Of a stretch of 64,000 nt of DNA, positions 21,974-31,974 are shown in pieces. This DNA is from Triglochin maritima (lineage: Eukaryota; Streptophyta; Magnoliopsida; Alismatales; Juncaginaceae): contig OY821787.1 of assembly GCA_963682175.1 (NCBI GenBank), positions 26,266,501 to 26,330,500 of the forward strand, written 5' to 3'. Position numbers and translations under genes: made by a program. Numbering within the stretch: position 1 is the first letter of the stretch; each line of letters opens with the position of its first letter. The notes under the pieces are model-generated. The model was not told the DNA's origin, searched no databases, and saw only the letters and a program-made list of their open reading frames with translations.

Positions 21974-24207
21974 TGATTGATTCGTTTTATTTAACCGCAA
22001 GTGCACGACCGCGTTGAAGCGGTGGCAAATACGGGTCGTCCACTGGGAGGTGTGTCGACGTTTGGTTTGTGCGAAGGCGAGTGGTAAAGAAAGGAGAGAA
22101 AGATTGGTTACACTAAACTACACTAAGGTGCAAGTGGAAATGGAAAAGAAGCAAGAAACTAAACCCCAAAGGGGGTAGAGAAATAATGTGAACATAAAGA
22201 AGTGTGTGTGTGTGTGTTCATTAAGCTCCTTACAATATGTAGTGCATGAAATCATAAAACTAAATCCAACATTGCCTCCACATGAATTAAGATTAGATCA
22301 CATCATTAAAACATACAAGACAATAATTGGAATGAAGCTAAATGAACTCAAGTAGAAAGACTAGACCCTACTATGCCTCCACATGAATTAAGATAACACA
22401 TTATCATTAAAACATACAAGACATTAACCAAGGTAAAGGCAACAAGAGTACATACACTACAAGTCATGTTTCCTATATTAATTCCATCCATATCCTAACC
22501 TTATCATTCCCCATAAAATAGGTCCACTAATCAAAGCATAGGCTAAGTTTCATTCAAGAGCATTAGCATATCAAAGATAAATTGAAAATCCATTAGATGG
22601 TTATGGAAATCATATAAAGCTCAAGGGATTAAGATAACACACACTTAATACATTACATGATTATATCACATATTTCTCCACCCCCCAAATGGGGATGGAT
22701 CTACTCACTACTCATTACACTAACTATATTAACAAGATAAAGCATAATACTGAAATGAAATTAATCTAAGCAAGCAAGAAACATTAAAGAAACTAAAAGA
22801 ACATGAGACTAAAGAAACATGCAAGACATGTAAATCGAAATTAACTAAGCAATGTAAAAACTAAAGCAAACAACAATTAACTACAAAACTTCTATTATTA
22901 CTCACTCCAAATTACAAGCAACCCTTCCTCCACCAGAGTTTTGCTTCAAGGCTTCACTCTTAGTAGGGAAGAAGGCCACCAAGAGAGAGATATGTTACAT
23001 GAGAGGAAGGAGAGTTCTATTTATAGCCATAGAAAAAGGTAATCCAGGACAATCCCCCGATGTGGGACTAAACAAATACCAAAAATAGACTAAGCATACA
23101 CTAATACACGTGCTCCTGAAAGCTAAGCGGATCCAGAGCTATCTTGACACAACATATTATCAGTTTTGACAACAAACTAACACCAAAATCTACTCACATC
23201 AAGTGGAAGTTCAAGGGACTCCTAAATTTCACACCAATAACATTCAGATTTGCTTTTCAGCTTCTGAAGTAAAGTTAAACTTTGCTTCTTGTTTTCTTCC
23301 ATGCATCTTCGTTAAGGAAACCGACACATCGTTCATGTCCGGTCGATCTTCAGCCTCAGTTTGTGAGCAAGAAACCGCCAATTCAAGCAGTCCTACTACA
23401 ATGTCAATATCTTTCGGGCTTGACAGGCTCAACCCCTGGTCTAGAACTTGGAGCACTTCATTCACACCTCCAGCAAGTGTTTTCGCCACGAATTGTTGTA
23501 ATGTCAAGGGCTCATTCCCACCTCCAAAGTTCGCGGTCGGTCTCCTTCGGGTGAGAAATTCCATTATGATGATACCAAAGCTGAAGACATCCACCTTTGT
23601 TGTCACTTTCCTCATGTATGCAAATTCTTCACAAGAACAAAAAATTAAAATACAATATTATCAAAACTTCAAAAAAAACAAGAACAATATGTATGGAAAA
23701 TAAAACGTCAGCGAACAAGTAATTTTTACCTGGAGCCAAATAGCCTATGGTTCCTTGAAATGCCGATGAAGTAGAGCTCTTACTTCCATCTGGCAAATGA
23801 ACTCCGAGCATTTGCGGTCTATAAGTTCCAGATCCGTCTATAAGTTCCAGATCCGTCTGGTTTTCATGCTGGGCTTTGCTTGATGTATTTGTTGGTCTTG
23901 GATGCATCTACTTTGTTTATTGGAGCTCCGACCCAAATGAATTGTCAAAATACTCCCTCATGATGGTGTGAAGTTTTCTGTTTTGCTCTTAGGTCCTTCG
24001 GTCTTACGTTCAGGTCCTTCTCCCTTGCATCTTAGTCCCCAGGTCTCACAATTAAGTCCTTTTTCCCTGCTTTTGGGTCCTTTCATGTCTCTTCGCTTCA
24101 AACCTCTTTATTTCTGAAATTCAAACATAAAGCTCGTTACGTAGCATTGCTTAGGTGTAAGATAATGGATATAATGTACAAATATAAGCATGAAATGATG
24201 TCAATCA
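21974..24207 (-). repeat. Athila-like solo LTR, copy B, carrying a kinase gene fragment
   Basis: Perfect 5-bp duplication GTTGC (21969-21973 and 24208-24212). Total length is 2234 bp; with the inserted kinase piece (about 23141-23818) removed it is about 1.55 kb, like the other copies (1544 and about 1537 bp). It begins TGATTGACATC on the minus strand. A 19-bp tandem duplication lies at 23819-23856, right next to the kinase junction. Confidence 0.85.
23141..23818 (-). pseudogene. FLS2-like receptor kinase gene fragment inside an LTR
   Basis: Two exon pieces: 23730-23818 encodes MLGVHLPDGSKSSTSSAFQG then TIGYLAP; 23244-23626 encodes EFAYMRKVTTKVDVFSFGII and on to AVSCSQTEAEDRPDMNDV. Between them lies a 103-bp intron with GT/AG ends, splitting the Glu codon of the APE-type motif. 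As I recall, FLS2 has its intron in this part of the kinase domain. The catalytic loop, ATP-binding part and all leucine-rich repeats are absent. Because the intron is kept, the piece came from genomic DNA, not mRNA. About 100 bp of possible 3' UTR follows the stop. Confidence 0.8.
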
Positions 24208-24242
24208 GTTGCATGACTTTTATAGCCACTTTTGGGGGTATT

Positions 24243-25655
24243 TGATTGACATCATATCATGCATATATTTGCGTCTTATATCTATTATCTTTCACCTAAC
24301 AATGCTACGTAACGAGTTTAATGTTTAAGTTTCAGGAATAAGTAGGTTTGAGAAGGAGAGACTATAAAAGGACTAAAAAGCAAGAAAATGGACTAAGTTG
24401 CAAGACTTATGGACTAAGATGCAAGAGAGAGAGAGACCCGAATGCAAAACCAAAAGATCAATAAGAAAATGAAGAAACTCCACACCATCATAAGGAGTAT
24501 TTTGGCAATTGAATTCGGGTCGCAACCTACACAACCGATTATGGTGCATCACACATGAAGAAAGCCATCCAGGAAAGCCCACACAAAGTCCATACTGGAT
24601 CCAAACCCTGTAAACCGCCAATTGGTAGTCTTGGTTGGTCCGGATCCGATGCGGTTTAGTCGGATCATGTATAATTGTGTGTTATGTCTATTTTTGGTAT
24701 TGTATTAGTCCCATACCGGGGGATTGTCCCCGATTGCCTTTTTTCTTTGACTATAAATACAACTCCTCCTCCCTTGTATTCAACACATGCTTTGTGGCCA
24801 TGCTCTCTACTTCAAGTGAGCCTTAGAGCAAAATCTCAAGTAGGGAGAGATTACTTGTATTGTGAGTTTGAAATTAATAAAGTTTCCTTTAGTTATGTTG
24901 CTTCTTTCTTAGTTTAATTTCCTTTCATATGTCTTGTATGCTTCTTTAGTTTTATGTCCTTTGAATTAGGTTCTTTAATATTTCTTGCTTGCTTAGTTTA
25001 ATTTCCTTTCAGTAGAATGTTTCATTTTGTTAAGGTAGGTTGTAGTGTAATGATTTGTGAGTAGTTCCATCCCCATTTGGGGGGTGGAGAAATATGTGAT
25101 GTGATTATGTGATGTATTGGGTGTGTGTTATCTTAATCATTTGAGCCTTACATGATTTCCATAACCATCTAATGGGATTTCACTCTTGTATTTGATATGC
25201 TAATGCTCTTGAATGAAGCTTAGCATATGCTTAGATTAGTGGACCTATTTTATGGGGAATGATGATGTCAGGATATAGATGAAATTGATAATGGAAACAT
25301 GACTTGTAGTTGCATGTACTCTTGTTGCCCTTACCTTAGTTAATGTCTTTGTATGTTTTAATGATTGTCTAAATCTTATTTCATGTGGAGGCATAGTGAG
25401 ATTTGGTTTTTATACATGACTTCATTTAGCTTCATTCCAATTATTGTCTTGTATGTTTTAATGATATTGTGTTATCTTATTTCATGTGGAGGCAAAGTTG
25501 GATTTAGTTTTATGATTTTCATGTACTACATGTTGTGATGAGCATAATTGAACACACACATACACATATCTTTGTATTCACACTTTCTCTAACCTCCATG
25601 GGGTTTATTGCTGAATTTTCCATTTCCTTTTGCATTTTAGTGTAGTTTTATTGCT
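24243..25655 (+). repeat. Athila-like LTR, copy C, 3' truncated
   Basis: Begins TGATTGACATC after GGGGGTATT, a polypurine tract, so it is the 3' LTR of a lost element. It follows LTR 37269-38812 closely up to the block near 25590-25640 and then dissolves into AT-rich sequence, losing about the last 170 bp. It faces away from copy A. Confidence 0.75.
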
Positions 25656-26010
25656 GATTTTTTTCTGAATTTTTAATTTTTTTAAATTGTAATCGATATA
25701 TATATAATTTATATAATTTAATGTATATCTCTATGACTAATTTGATTTTTTATATGACTTAAGGTTAGATTGAAATGAATGTCAAATATTATTGGTTTAG
25801 AAATTGTATTTTTTCGACAATTTGTTTGATGTATATGATTGAAATTAGGTTGCATTTAGCTTTGTATGATTGATATAGATAATTTGTATAGTTTAAACTA
25901 GATTAGTATGATTATGTTGAAATTGTATATGATTTAATGTTAGATTACACTTATTGTGAAGCTTGGTTTGTTAGAATTTGCATTAATAAAATAATGTATT
26001 GGATATATAT
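25656..26010. other. AT-rich non-coding sequence
   Basis: No gene seen. TA-rich runs lie near 25690-25720. The last five bases TATAT form the target duplication of the next solo LTR. Confidence 0.5.
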
Positions 26011-28179
26011 TGTTAGAATCCAAACCTAGGTTAGAGAGGTTAATGGAGTTTAAAAGGGGTTTTGCATGGGAAGTTGGTGTTGCACAGTGGGTGCATGGGG
26101 TGGAGCGTGAACAGTGGCCGAGGAGAGTAGGGTGAGGGTGAGGGAGGCGTGCACTGTAGCGTTTTCGGGTTTATAACCCAAGCTTTCTTCTTCTTTCTTC
26201 TTTTCTTCTCCTTCTTTTCCGTCATTCCTTCCGTTCCTTTGCTGGTGCGCGTGGTGGTGAGCAGCTGTCGCGGAGGAGACGAGCGAGGAAGGTGTTCGTG
26301 CGAGAGCAGAGCGCGAGGGAGGCCGGAGGTGACGACGTGCGTGAGCGGGCTCTGGCTGTTCGTCGTCTTCGTTTGAGGTATGTCGACTCATTAGTGTGGT
26401 TTGGTTGCTCACCCATGTGTGGGGGAGGTGTTGGTCGGCCGGGAGAGGTCGGAGACCTCTCCGGCGGCGAGTTTCTTCGTAAATCCTCGGCTGGCACGAT
26501 GTTGAAGACGACCAACGGTCGACCGGATCCCTTCGGGCGGTCGACCGATGTTGTGTTTTTGCCCGACTTTAACCTTCACCGGTCGAACGATGCCTCGTGG
26601 CGGTCGTCCGGTAGTGCATTTTGCTGGTGAGTTGGGAGTGCCTGTTGTGTTTCGGTCGACCGGTTCCTTGGGGACGTTCGACCGGAACTTAAGTGTACTG
26701 ATTTATTATGTATGCTTGTTCGACCGTTGTATGCTTGCGTTCGACCGTTTTATGACGTAGAATACTAGGTTGACCCTGTTAATTTTCGGTCGACCGGACC
26801 CCTTAGTCGGTCGACCGTTAGTGTGGATTTTGATGTTGACCAGACTCCAGATTTTGACCTCGTTCGGTCGACCGGTTTTAGACCTTTGTTCGACCGTTGG
26901 GGATTGTGTTTTGGGCGCAGCGGAAGACCGTGTTAGGCGTACGGTCGACCGATTCCTTTCTGGAACCGGTCGACCGAATCACCTCTTCCGGTCGACCGTT
27001 TGGGCCCAGGACAGAATTCCTGGTTCCCTTTTTGAATGCCAAATTGTCCACGGAAACCCGTGTCCTTGCCTTGTGCGTGAGCCGGGAGGTGACGGTGGGC
27101 GCGTTCCGCGTGCCTACAAGGGACCGCCGTGTGGAAAAGTTTGGGTGTTCGGGACGCGTCACCTCCATGTATGGACCGTGACTAAGTTGATGGATTGATT
27201 GGACTAGTTGTAGTATAGCAGGCCTGAGGGATCGTGGATCCCAATGTTTGATGTTTGTGCGGGTACGCAACTGGCGTTGGGTGAGGTGACTACCGGCCTA
27301 CGGGCTACGGAGACTGCTGCCCTGCTTTTATAGCGACGTGGTTGGTGTTTGCGGCTCGTGGAGCCTGATGACCTGGCAGACTTCGGTCTGGACCCGTCCG
27401 ATGCTGTGCCGGACGTTTGTGATGGACCACCGATGCTGTGCCGGTGATGCCGCCGAGGTTGTGCCGGCGATGATGATTGTTGGGCCGAGGCTGTTCCAGC
27501 TATGTTGATTCATCGACTGGGCACCTATCGAGATGATGTTGTTATACCTTCCGGGCGACGGCCCCGTTGATCCCCGTGGCTCCGACCACAGAGATTTGCA
27601 GATCTGTATTCTATTGGCCCGCAGGCGTGACAGAGGCCCCCTGCCGAATCCTTGAGTAGCGTAGCCGCGTGTGGGGGGGTGCGATGTCGCATGCTGTAAG
27701 ACTGCATGTGCCTGCAGTAGGTCTCCTCGGGAGACCCGATGTTGACTGTCGGACTGATGTCCTGTTTTACCCTTCGGGGGAACTGTTTTCCTTTCTGTCG
27801 ATGCCATGACATGCTTCTAGTATGATAGGTTCATTTGTGTAATGCACGCATATAGGTGAGTTGGCATACGAGGTTCCTTCTGGAAACTCAGGCATTGTTG
27901 TTATATATTTTTCTGGACCACAGTAGGTCCAGTTGGGTGGTGATCGGCGGACACCTGTATTTGGGAGTCAGATCCTCTACTCGGACCACTGAGGTCAACA
28001 TGATTACGTTTTATCTTCTTTTATTGTTTTGTTGTAATCATGTATCATTTTGACAAACTCTGATATAATTTGGTGCACCGCTATTTGTTTTATGAGATGT
28101 AACAGTCCCATCTTTGATTATTAGCCTTTATTGTTGTGAATATGAATTTTCAAAATTTCCGCTGTTTCAGGATGTTACA
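26011..28179 (+). repeat. Tekay solo LTR
   Basis: 2169 bp, the same family as the LTRs at 4047 and 10798 (reverse complement). Flanked by a perfect TATAT duplication (26006-26010 and 28180-28184). Starts TGTTAGAATC and ends GGATGTTACA. It has 9 perfect GGTCGACC palindromes at 26516-26996. The stem-loop is near 27858-27893. No internal sequence remains, so it arose by LTR-LTR recombination. Confidence 0.92.
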
Positions 28180-29403
28180 TATATGATGTGTGTGATGTGT
28201 ATGAAGTGATGATGTATTCTATTGTTATGAACCATACATATTGTTTTCTTGTCAATACAGGATTTTAAAAAAAAATCAATATAAAAAATATAGGGGAGGT
28301 TCTGCCCAAATTCTTGTAAAATTATGGGTTTACGAATTGATTTAGAATTCGTAAATTTTTGGTTTACTTTAGGCTTTCGATTTAGGGGTAGCGATTTAGT
28401 GGTTTGAAATTTGATTTCAGATTCAATGTTGGCTTGAAGATTCATTGTTGGTTTTAGGATTGACTTTAGCAATTCAATTTGTATCATAAGGTCGATTTTG
28501 TATTACGGATTCGATATATGATTTAGGATTGTATTTTGTATTTTGAAGTTGCTTCTAGATTATGGATTTCAATTTGGTAACTTTAATGATTATTGGTTAA
28601 CTAGCACTTCAAATATTAAGTTTCCTTAATGGTGTGCTTGGGTAGTTTATTAGGGAGAGAAAGGAAAAAAAGACAGGGATGAGCATCTGTATCTTGGATT
28701 ACAACTTGGAGATAAATTGAGAGGATGTGAGAGAAACAGAGAGATTGAGGAGAAAATGAGATAAAATAAGAGATTTTGGTTAGAATTTGGATTTATGAAT
28801 CGATATTGGATTTATGGATTGATATTGGATTTGAGATTCGAGTTTGAATTTAAGATTTATAATTGAACTATGTATTCGATTAGAATTTAGAATTTGATAT
28901 TAGATTTAAGTTTTGTTTGTATGTTGGATTAAACAAATTATATTTGCAAAGATAGTTGGATTATTCAAGCACTTTTGTTGAATTGCCAAAAAAAGAGGGT
29001 GATGTTTATGTTTGATTTATGTTTGATGAATTGAATGTTTGTCGTTGGATCATGGTCATTTTTTCTTGCCAATACAGGTCTTCTTAAAAAATTTGGTATC
29101 GAAAATATAAGGGAGGTTCTGCCGAAATTTAGTTAGAATTTCAAATAAATTCTGATGTGTTTGCAGTTCAGTAAATTGACTGGAATTTAAGATTTGAAAT
29201 TGAACTACATATTGGATTTGCCTTAAGGATTTAATTTCAATTTTAGGATTCACTTTCGGATTTGATTTTGGATTACGGATTCTATCCTGAATTAAGAATT
29301 TCATTTTGTGTTATAATTTTATTTATGAATCGATATTAGACTTAAGGATTGATCTTGGATTTTGGAATGAAGTTTGGATTTTGAAATGAATCGATATTAA
29401 CAG

Positions 29404-29671
29404 CGAGCTCGCGATGACTCAAGATAAGCTAAAGATGGCGGAATCCACTCTCACTAAGATGCAGCTTCAAATGAACTTTTTGCTCAAGAAGGCATGTTAC
29501 ACAAGAGAGGTAATCTACAGGTTGTTTAGTTAAATTTTTGCATCTATTGGTTTATGTCAAATAATTTATAATGTTTATGATGTGCAGGATCACCACGTCA
29601 CCCCTCTTTGCACACTGTTGCCACCGTCGAGACAAGATGACGATCCGGGCCTACAGGCGGAGCAAGGATGA
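29404..29671 (+). pseudogene. C-terminal exons of a CACTA-associated protein
   Basis: Exon 29404-29509 encodes ELAMTQDKLKMAESTLTKMQ and continues as a coiled-coil-like stretch to TRE at a GTAATC donor. Exon 29588-29671, after acceptor TGTGCAG, encodes DHHVTPLCTLLPPSRQDDDP and ends GLQAEQG. Both are phase 0. This tail style fits the second gene (transposase_24 type) of plant CACTA elements. Upstream exons are not recognisable, so I treat it as a remnant. Confidence 0.5.
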
Positions 29672-29927
29672 GTGGTTTGACGACCTAGTCATTGCATTTA
29701 ATATGTTACTTTTATCATGTATAAAATGAATGAATCAAACTCATTTGTGAATGAATGAATGTTTTATTACTTGTTTGGTTTTGACTTGAGTTCTTGAATG
29801 TATATGCATGGATGTGTGAATGTTTGTGTTATTGTGAATGAATGGAAGCCATTTGATTTTCTTTGAATAGGGAAAACTGGAATTCGGGAAGAGCCAATTG
29901 ACTCTTTTTGAATTTAAGGAGGAGCTT

Positions 29928-30326
29928 ACACCGACAGATATCCGTCGGTGTAAATGAAGTTCACTTTTCAATACATCGACGGATATCCGTCGGAGAACAT
30001 CGACAATATGTACACCGATAATAGATATCTGTTGGTATATATAGGTCGATGTCCCTACATCGACGGATCGTTCAGTCAGACTAATACACTGACAAATGCC
30101 CTATCAGTGTTATCCTCCCGACGAAAACCACACCCAAACAATTGGCGGGAAAATTGGCACCAAAAATAATTCTGACGACGCTTGTCTGCCGGTGCATCCG
30201 TCGGTGATACTGTACACCGACGCCTTCAACTCCGATAGATGTGTTTCCGTCAGTGTAGGTTATCACTGACAGATGGATATGTACACCGACAGTTATTGTC
30301 CATCGGTGAATCCCAGTTCTCATGTA
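29928..30326. repeat. CACTA subterminal repeats
   Basis: About ten copies of ACACCGACGG-like words in both orientations, for example ATATCCGTCGG near 29939 and 29987 and GTACACCGACAG near 30281. In characterised CACTA elements such repeats bind the element's own transposase. They form local hairpins here. Confidence 0.7.
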
Positions 30327-30777
30327 AATTATCTTGATGTGTTTTTCATTGATGTGACCAAGGCGATAGTGCCATAAGATTGTATCATTCATGTGAGTTG
30401 TCTTAAGTCTTTTGTTATTGATGTTTAAAACTTGTCTATTATTCAATTCAAGCAAATAGAGTCTATTTCTTATGAAAGCATTTTCATAGAAAATTCCATT
30501 TTTTGATAAAGACATGCAAGAATTTGAAATATTTATTATAAAGTCATCCATATCTAAACACCAGATGAATATAATATTCTTGTTAATCGAAGGTACATAA
30601 TAGACATTCTTTAAACTTAAAATTAGATCATTAGATAAACGAAGATCCACGGAGACTTGTGCAATCGCAGCGATGCTTGCACCATTTCCGACCTTCAGAA
30701 TCATCTTTCCTCTTGCGAGGTCCTTCATATCCTTTAGTTGCTGCATATTGAAAATTATGTGAGCACAAGATCCGGTA
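30327..30777 (-). pseudogene. Copia pol, N-terminal fragment
   Basis: After a frameshift it encodes the protease DTGSCAHI motif, then LKVGNGASIAAIAQVSVDL and the LWHYRLGHINEKH pre-integrase motif, where it stops at the CACTA junction. It matches the first 130 residues of the pol at 48347-51499. Confidence 0.8.
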
Positions 30778-31680
30778 TCAAGTACCCAAATGAATAGATG
30801 TTACTATATTTATTTCAAAAACAAATATACCTTTGGCCTTTTTGGGGCGTTTGTGCTCAATCACTCCATTGTCAAGGTTTCTCTTATACATGGTGTAATT
30901 AGGCTTGATGTGTCCTTTTTCACCACAGTGAAAGCACTTCGTGTTGGGAGTTGAAGATTTTGAAGAATTTTCCCTTGAGGCACTCCCACGAGCACCTCCT
31001 ACTCCCTTGCCCTTGATTGATGCCTTTTTGGTTACTTTGCCTTTGCCTTTACTCTTGGCGATCTTTCTACTTCCAACATTGATGGCTAGGACATTCTTGT
31101 CCCTGCCTTTGCCCATATCAATTTCAGCCATTTTGAGAGCGTTATGAAGCTCCTCAAGACTCACCCCTTTCTCACACACATGGTAATGCATGATGAAGTC
31201 ATTGTAGGATGGGGCTAGAGTGCCAAGAATCAAATCGTCCGTAATGTCATTAGGCATCAGGGAAGAGAGTTTTTCTAACTTGTCAAGGTATCCTTGCATT
31301 GTGAGAAAATGCATAGACACAGATGTTCCCTCTGCCGTGTGACTCCTTGTGAGTGCTATGGTGGTTTTATAACGCTCTCTCCTAGCACTATCCATAAACA
31401 TCTTTGTTAGAGATGTCATGGTCTTCTTGGGGTTTGAATCCAAGTATTTCGATTGAAGTGAGTTACCCATGGAGGCAAGCATTAGACCATGAACTTGGTT
31501 CTCTTGTTCTTTCCACTTTGTCGCAGCTTCACGCTCAGCATCGGTTGCATTCTCACTTAATTTTGGGATTTCACCATCCAAAATGTGAGATAGTTTTTCA
31601 AACTTCAACACGATGTTGAGCTTAAGCTGCCAGCTATTGAAGTTGGAGCCACCATTTGTCAATGAATGTTTTTCAATCAT
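30778..31680 (-). CDS. Copia gag (truncated element)
   Basis: 300 codons starting MIEKHSLTNGGSNFNSWQLK. It contains the UBN2-type gag core with MGNSLQSKYLDSNPKKTM and the zinc knuckle CFHCGEKGHIKPNY, whose last Cys is Tyr. It ends 3' of KGIFVFEIN by a frameshift just before the protease Asp-Thr-Gly. Close homologue of 51587-52459. Confidence 0.85.
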   Translation of the reverse strand: MIEKHSLTNGGSNFNSWQLKLNIVLKFEKLSHILDGEIPKLSENATDAEREAATKWKEQENQVHGLMLASMGNSLQSKYLDSNPKKTMTSLTKMFMDSARRERYKTTIALTRSHTAEGTSVSMHFLTMQGYLDKLEKLSSLMPNDITDDLILGTLAPSYNDFIMHYHVCEKGVSLEELHNALKMAEIDMGKGRDKNVLAINVGSRKIAKSKGKGKVTKKASIKGKGVGGARGSASRENSSKSSTPNTKCFHCGEKGHIKPNYTMYKRNLDNGVIEHKRPKKAKGIFVFEINIVTSIHLGT

Positions 31681-31974
31681 AGATCACACAATAGGTTGAA
31701 TGTTCGACATTTCTACAAAATAATTTATAAGATTTTTCATGTCAATTTATGTTTATAAAAATATGTACTGCAAACAAATAAATAAATATGTCCATAATTA
31801 TAGTAATTCAAGATCCTATCATTTATAATATAGACTAGCTAAGGGCTATCGAATATGTCATAAACTCAAGGTATGAAACTTTTATAATCATAACCATTTT
31901 GATATTTTGCAAAATTTTGCATTATCAAACTCTTATGAGAAAATTGACAAAATTGTCCTTCGTCATCAAACACC

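Larger units (their letters stand above)
17249..24234 (+). mobile_element. Broken Tekay-like gypsy element with later insertions
   Basis: A 5' LTR, PBS, gag and a small protease segment remain. Reverse transcriptase, integrase and the 3' LTR are absent. The body is interrupted by a hAT MITE (19124-19353) and two Athila-like LTRs (20243-21658 and 21974-24207). The last recognisable bases, 24208-24234, encode the residues that follow the protease block in the intact relative, directly continuing 21973 once the second LTR is removed. Confidence 0.8.
28236..30326 (+). mobile_element. 3' part of a CACTA (En/Spm) element
   Basis: Two short terminal coding exons (29404-29509 and 29588-29671) are followed by a 400-bp subterminal zone full of ACCGACGG/CCGTCGGT words in both orientations, the hallmark of CACTA ends. 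Upstream, two diverged direct copies of one segment sit at about 28236-28330 and 29050-29140 (both contain GGGAGGTTCTGCC). The extreme end (about 30326) reads CATGTA and lacks an intact CACTA terminus. It abuts a copia fragment into which it inserted. Confidence 0.7.
30327..31974 (-). mobile_element. Truncated copia element (second copy)
   Basis: Contains the start of pol (30327-30777), gag (30778-31680) and about 290 bp of leader, all matching the full copia element at 46192-56038 in order and orientation. The CACTA end cuts its pol and the CACTA transposase sequence replaces its leader, PBS and 5' LTR. Confidence 0.85.

Noticed and set aside
28167..29304. Minus-strand frames of 82-106 codons in the CACTA 3' region
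   Set aside because: AT-rich Asn/Lys/Ile-rich products from intron-like sequence opposite the CACTA exons.
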